Assembly: GCA_963422285.2 (NCBI GenBank)
Contig: OY729419.2
Coordinates: 1,240,001-1,304,000, forward strand
From: VXYL01 sp963422285
GTDB lineage: Bacteria > Pseudomonadota > Gammaproteobacteria > Pseudomonadales > Azotimanducaceae
DNA length: 64,000 nucleotides
Direction of reading: 5' to 3'
In this document: piece after piece, positions 61,321 to 64,000 of the stretch
Position numbering within the stretch: position 1 is the first letter of the stretch
Layout of the letters: each line of letters opens with the position of its first letter
The notes under the pieces: model-generated
Database searches by the model: none
The model's input: only the letters and a program-made list of their open reading frames with translations
Told to the model about the DNA's origin: nothing
Made by a program: the position numbers and the translations under genes

Positions 61321-63921
61321 ATGATTTCCTTCCAACTCAACGGCGCTCGCGTCGATGCGGATGTGAATGCCGATACGCCGCTGCTCTATGTATTGCGGGC
61401 GCAGGGCGACAAAAGCGCCAAGTTCGGGTGCGGAGCACAGCAGTGCGGCACCTGCCGGGTGCTGGTGGACGGCGAACCGGTCTATGCCTGTACCGCTCCG
61501 GCGGCGTCGGCCGCTGGCTGCTCGGTGGAAACCGCCGCCGGCCTCGATACCGCGGTGCGCCAAGCGCTGGTCCGGTTCAACGCCAGCCAGTGCGGCTATT
61601 GCTTGACCGGCATCGTCGTGGCCGCCGAAGCTCTGTTCCGCCGCAATCCGCATCCGTCACGGTCGGAACTGCAAGCTGCGCTGGATTCCCAGCTCTGCCG
61701 TTGCGGCTCGCATCCCCGGGTGCTGCGCGCTCTGGAAAGCATCGCGGCCGGAACTGCCGACCGCGCCGACCCGCCGGATCTGGCGCCGCGGCTTCCATCC
61801 CCGGCTGCCGCGCACGCTGGAAAGCCTGGCGCAAAACTGCCGGCGGCGCTGCGCGCGCTGCCACGGCTTGCGCGCTGGATCGCGTTCGTCGAAGGCAAGC
61901 GCATCGTGGCGCATACGGGCAAGGTGGAGATCGGCCAAGGCGTCCTGGCCGCGCTCGGGCTGATCGTCGCTGAAGAACTCGACGTCGATCCGGGACGCAT
62001 CGATGTGCTGCCGGCGCGAACGGATCGTTCGCCCAACGAGGGCGTCACCGCCGGCTCCATGTCCCTGGAAACCAGCGGCGCTGCGCTGCGCCAGGCGGCG
62101 GCTTGGGCGCGCCGCTTGCTGCTGGATCGGGCTGCTGCCGAACTGGGCGTGCCGGCAAGCCGCTTGGTGGTCGTGGACGGCGAAATCTCCGCGCCCGGCA
62201 TCAATGCGCCGACGGACTATTGGCAACTGCAAGCAGGAGCGTTCGACTTCGAGATCGCCGAGTGGACCCGAGAGAAGGATCCGGCCCGCTACCATTGGAT
62301 CGGCCGTGGCCGATGGCCGCGGCGGGATCTTGAGGCCAAAGCCCGGGGCGATGCGGTTTTCGTCCACGATTCGAACTGCGATCTCCATGCTCGAGTGGTG
62401 CGTCCACCGTCGTTGCGGCATCGCCTTGTGCATCTCGACGCCGCGGTAGCGGCACCGGCAGAACTCGTGGTGGACGGCAGCTTCGTCGCCGTGGCGCATC
62501 CCGACGAGTACCAAGCGGTGTGCTTGGCCGAACGCGTGAAGGCACGGGCGACATGGCGGCGAATCGGTGCCGTCGGCCTCGATGGCACCCTGGGCGACCA
62601 GCTGCGCCGCCACGAAGCCGGCGCGTTTGCTCTCGATGGCGATCTCCCCGTCGCGCGGCCGGTTCGCGCATTCGCCACCGCCTACCGGCGCAGCTATTCG
62701 CGACCCTTCCTCATGCATGCCTCCTTGGCCCCTTCGGCGGCCAGCGCGCGCTACGCCGAGGGCGCTCTGACGGTGTGGTGCGCCAGTCAAGGCATCGAAC
62801 CGCTGCGCGGCGTTCTCGCCCGGCTGCTGGGCATGGAACCCACTCGCATTGTCGTCGCGCATCGGCAAGGTGCCGGCTGCTACGGCCACAACGGTGCCGA
62901 CGATGCCGCTGCGGACGCTGCGCTGGTGGCCCGCGCCCTGCCCGGCAAGACGATCCTGCTGCAATGGTGCCGCCAGGACGAGCACAAGTTCGAGCCCTAC
63001 GGGCCTGCCATGCGGGTCGAGCTCGGCGCCAATCTCGATGGCAACGGCCGCATTTCCCATTGGCGTCACGAGGTGTGGAGCTTCACCCATGCCGGGCGGC
63101 CGTCGCCGCGCAGCCCGGGCGTGGACGTCCTGCCCGCTTGGCTGCTCGAGGAACCGTTAGCCCCCAGTCCAGCCGCGCCCAGGCTGGCGCCGGAATCCGG
63201 CATCCACCGCAACGCGCTGCCGCTGTACCGGTTTCCAGTGCAGGAGGTGGTCAAGCGGTTCGTGGCGAACTCGCCGCTGCGGACCTCGTCGCTGCGCGGC
63301 CTGGGCGCCTATTGCAACGTATTCGCCATCGAGTCGTTCATGGACGAACTCGCCGCGGCCGCCGACGTGGATCCAGCAACGCTTCGGCGCTGGCATCTCG
63401 ATCACGACGAACGTGCCCGCCGGGTGCTGGATGCGGCTGTGGAACTGGCTGGCGGCTTGCAGGGCCCGCGGGGCATGGCGATCGCCCGCTACAAAAACCG
63501 GCAGTGCTGTGCCGCCGTAATCGTCGAGGTGGCGGTGGACGACGACGCCAGCATCCGCGTACAACGGGCCTGGATCGCCGCCGATGCCGGTCGCGTGGTG
63601 GATCGGGACGGACTCGTCAATCAGCTCGAAGGCGCTTTCGTGCAGGCATTGTCCTGGAGTCTCAAGGAGGCGGTGGCGTTCGACGCCGACGGCGTGACCA
63701 GCAGCGATTGGGCCAGCTATCCGATCCTGCGCTTCAGCGAAGCCCCGCGCATTGAAACGATGCTCGTGGACTACCCCGCTCTCGATCCGCTGGGCGCCGG
63801 CGAAGCCGCTGTGGGGCCTGCCGCCGCCGCGCTCGCCAACGCCGTCTTCGCCGCCACTGGCATACGCGTCCGGGATTTGCCGCTGACGCCGGACCGGCTG
63901 CGGCAAGCGGCTTCCCGTTGA
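61321..63921 (+). CDS. Fused 2Fe-2S and molybdenum-cofactor subunit hydroxylase (IorAB/xanthine dehydrogenase family)
   Basis: An 866-aa single polypeptide combining two normally separate subunits. Residues 1-160 hold the plant-type cluster (KFGCGAQQCGTC, then VYACT) and the second cluster (QCGYC and QLCRCG). From about 185 onward it is the molybdopterin subunit of the isoquinoline oxidoreductase/nicotinate dehydrogenase type, with KVEIGQGVLAAL, QGAGCYGHNGADDAA and the C-terminal GAGEAAVGPAAAALANA, whose Glu is the base that activates water. No FAD subunit is adjacent, so electrons likely pass to a cytochrome or other acceptor. Start ATG at 61321; an upstream in-frame ATG at 61279 is less likely. 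Confidence 0.92.
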   Translation: MISFQLNGARVDADVNADTPLLYVLRAQGDKSAKFGCGAQQCGTCRVLVDGEPVYACTAPAASAAGCSVETAAGLDTAVRQALVRFNASQCGYCLTGIVVAAEALFRRNPHPSRSELQAALDSQLCRCGSHPRVLRALESIAAGTADRADPPDLAPRLPSPAAAHAGKPGAKLPAALRALPRLARWIAFVEGKRIVAHTGKVEIGQGVLAALGLIVAEELDVDPGRIDVLPARTDRSPNEGVTAGSMSLETSGAALRQAAAWARRLLLDRAAAELGVPASRLVVVDGEISAPGINAPTDYWQLQAGAFDFEIAEWTREKDPARYHWIGRGRWPRRDLEAKARGDAVFVHDSNCDLHARVVRPPSLRHRLVHLDAAVAAPAELVVDGSFVAVAHPDEYQAVCLAERVKARATWRRIGAVGLDGTLGDQLRRHEAGAFALDGDLPVARPVRAFATAYRRSYSRPFLMHASLAPSAASARYAEGALTVWCASQGIEPLRGVLARLLGMEPTRIVVAHRQGAGCYGHNGADDAAADAALVARALPGKTILLQWCRQDEHKFEPYGPAMRVELGANLDGNGRISHWRHEVWSFTHAGRPSPRSPGVDVLPAWLLEEPLAPSPAAPRLAPESGIHRNALPLYRFPVQEVVKRFVANSPLRTSSLRGLGAYCNVFAIESFMDELAAAADVDPATLRRWHLDHDERARRVLDAAVELAGGLQGPRGMAIARYKNRQCCAAVIVEVAVDDDASIRVQRAWIAADAGRVVDRDGLVNQLEGAFVQALSWSLKEAVAFDADGVTSSDWASYPILRFSEAPRIETMLVDYPALDPLGAGEAAVGPAAAALANAVFAATGIRVRDLPLTPDRLRQAASR

Positions 63922-64000
63922 GGCGGACACGTCGGCTCCATCGGCTTGCCGACCAGGTGGGCGGAGCGAGGCGGTGCCCAAGACACGGTGGACACGTCGG

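Noticed and set aside
1..64000. CRISPR array, prophage, complete insertion sequence or ribosomal RNA
   Set aside because: No run of regularly spaced repeats, no phage structural genes, no intact transposase and no rRNA signature were seen anywhere in the window.

Overview
The window is 64 kb of GC-rich DNA with dense, short-spaced gene clusters on both strands and frequent GTG/TTG starts. Proteobacterial markers (an MltF-like lytic transglycosylase, CreA, a RibBX-type riboflavin enzyme, a CysZ/EI24 protein, RND pumps, a dimeric dUTPase) point to a gammaproteobacterium or a close relative. The metabolic accessory genes (CaiB CoA-transferase, VOC and luciferase-like enzymes, Gfo/Idh plus TIM-barrel isomerase pairs, a GH51 enzyme, a sialidase-like protein, a fused molybdenum hydroxylase) suit an environmental or host-associated heterotroph. 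No ribosomal RNA or other taxonomic anchor is present, so this placement is inference.

Layout. 0-8.5 kb: lytic transglycosylase, sialidase-like protein, flavin monooxygenase, APH-like kinase, class III aminotransferase and a CysZ-like membrane protein. 8.5-11.6 kb: a decayed ATPase-nuclease gene, a small membrane protein, and two 5'-truncated genes fused head to head. 11.6-20.5 kb: housekeeping and stress genes (dUTPase, RRM protein, Lon), a Uma2 protein, a PEGA/sulfatase-modifying-factor-like protein, GST and an outer-membrane barrel. 20.6-23.3 kb: two convergent VOC genes separated by a vapBC module flanked by a direct repeat. 23.3-32.5 kb: MBL hydrolase, MurA, an FAH pseudogene, zinc alcohol dehydrogenase, a YbdK-type ligase pseudogene, pdxA-ribBX and GH51. 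32.5-36.5 kb: a decayed AAA-ATPase/nuclease gene, a MITE-like element, CaiB and tRNA-Arg. 36.5-48.7 kb: VOC, amidohydrolase, creA, then an RND adaptor and two RND permeases, the second separated from the first by about 2 kb of decayed Rpn and Vsr nuclease remnants. 48.7-55.5 kb: aminotransferase, isomerase, Gfo/Idh, an internally deleted prolyl oligopeptidase, an MFS permease and an MBL enzyme. 55.7-64 kb: a decayed AAA/DUF4143 gene, a second Uma2, a second Gfo/Idh-isomerase pair and a fused molybdenum hydroxylase.

Two themes stand out. First, at least a dozen genes are pseudogenes carrying several independent lesions (frameshifts, nonsense codons, internal deletions), while genes of 2.4-3.2 kb such as lon, both RND permeases and the molybdenum hydroxylase are open throughout, so real gene decay is more likely than poor sequence. 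Second, the decayed loci and the surviving Uma2 genes are enriched for PD-(D/E)XK-type nuclease or nuclease-linked ATPase families. These families, short repeats and a MITE-like element sit exactly where operons or gene pairs have been disrupted. I found no intact transposase, prophage or CRISPR array.
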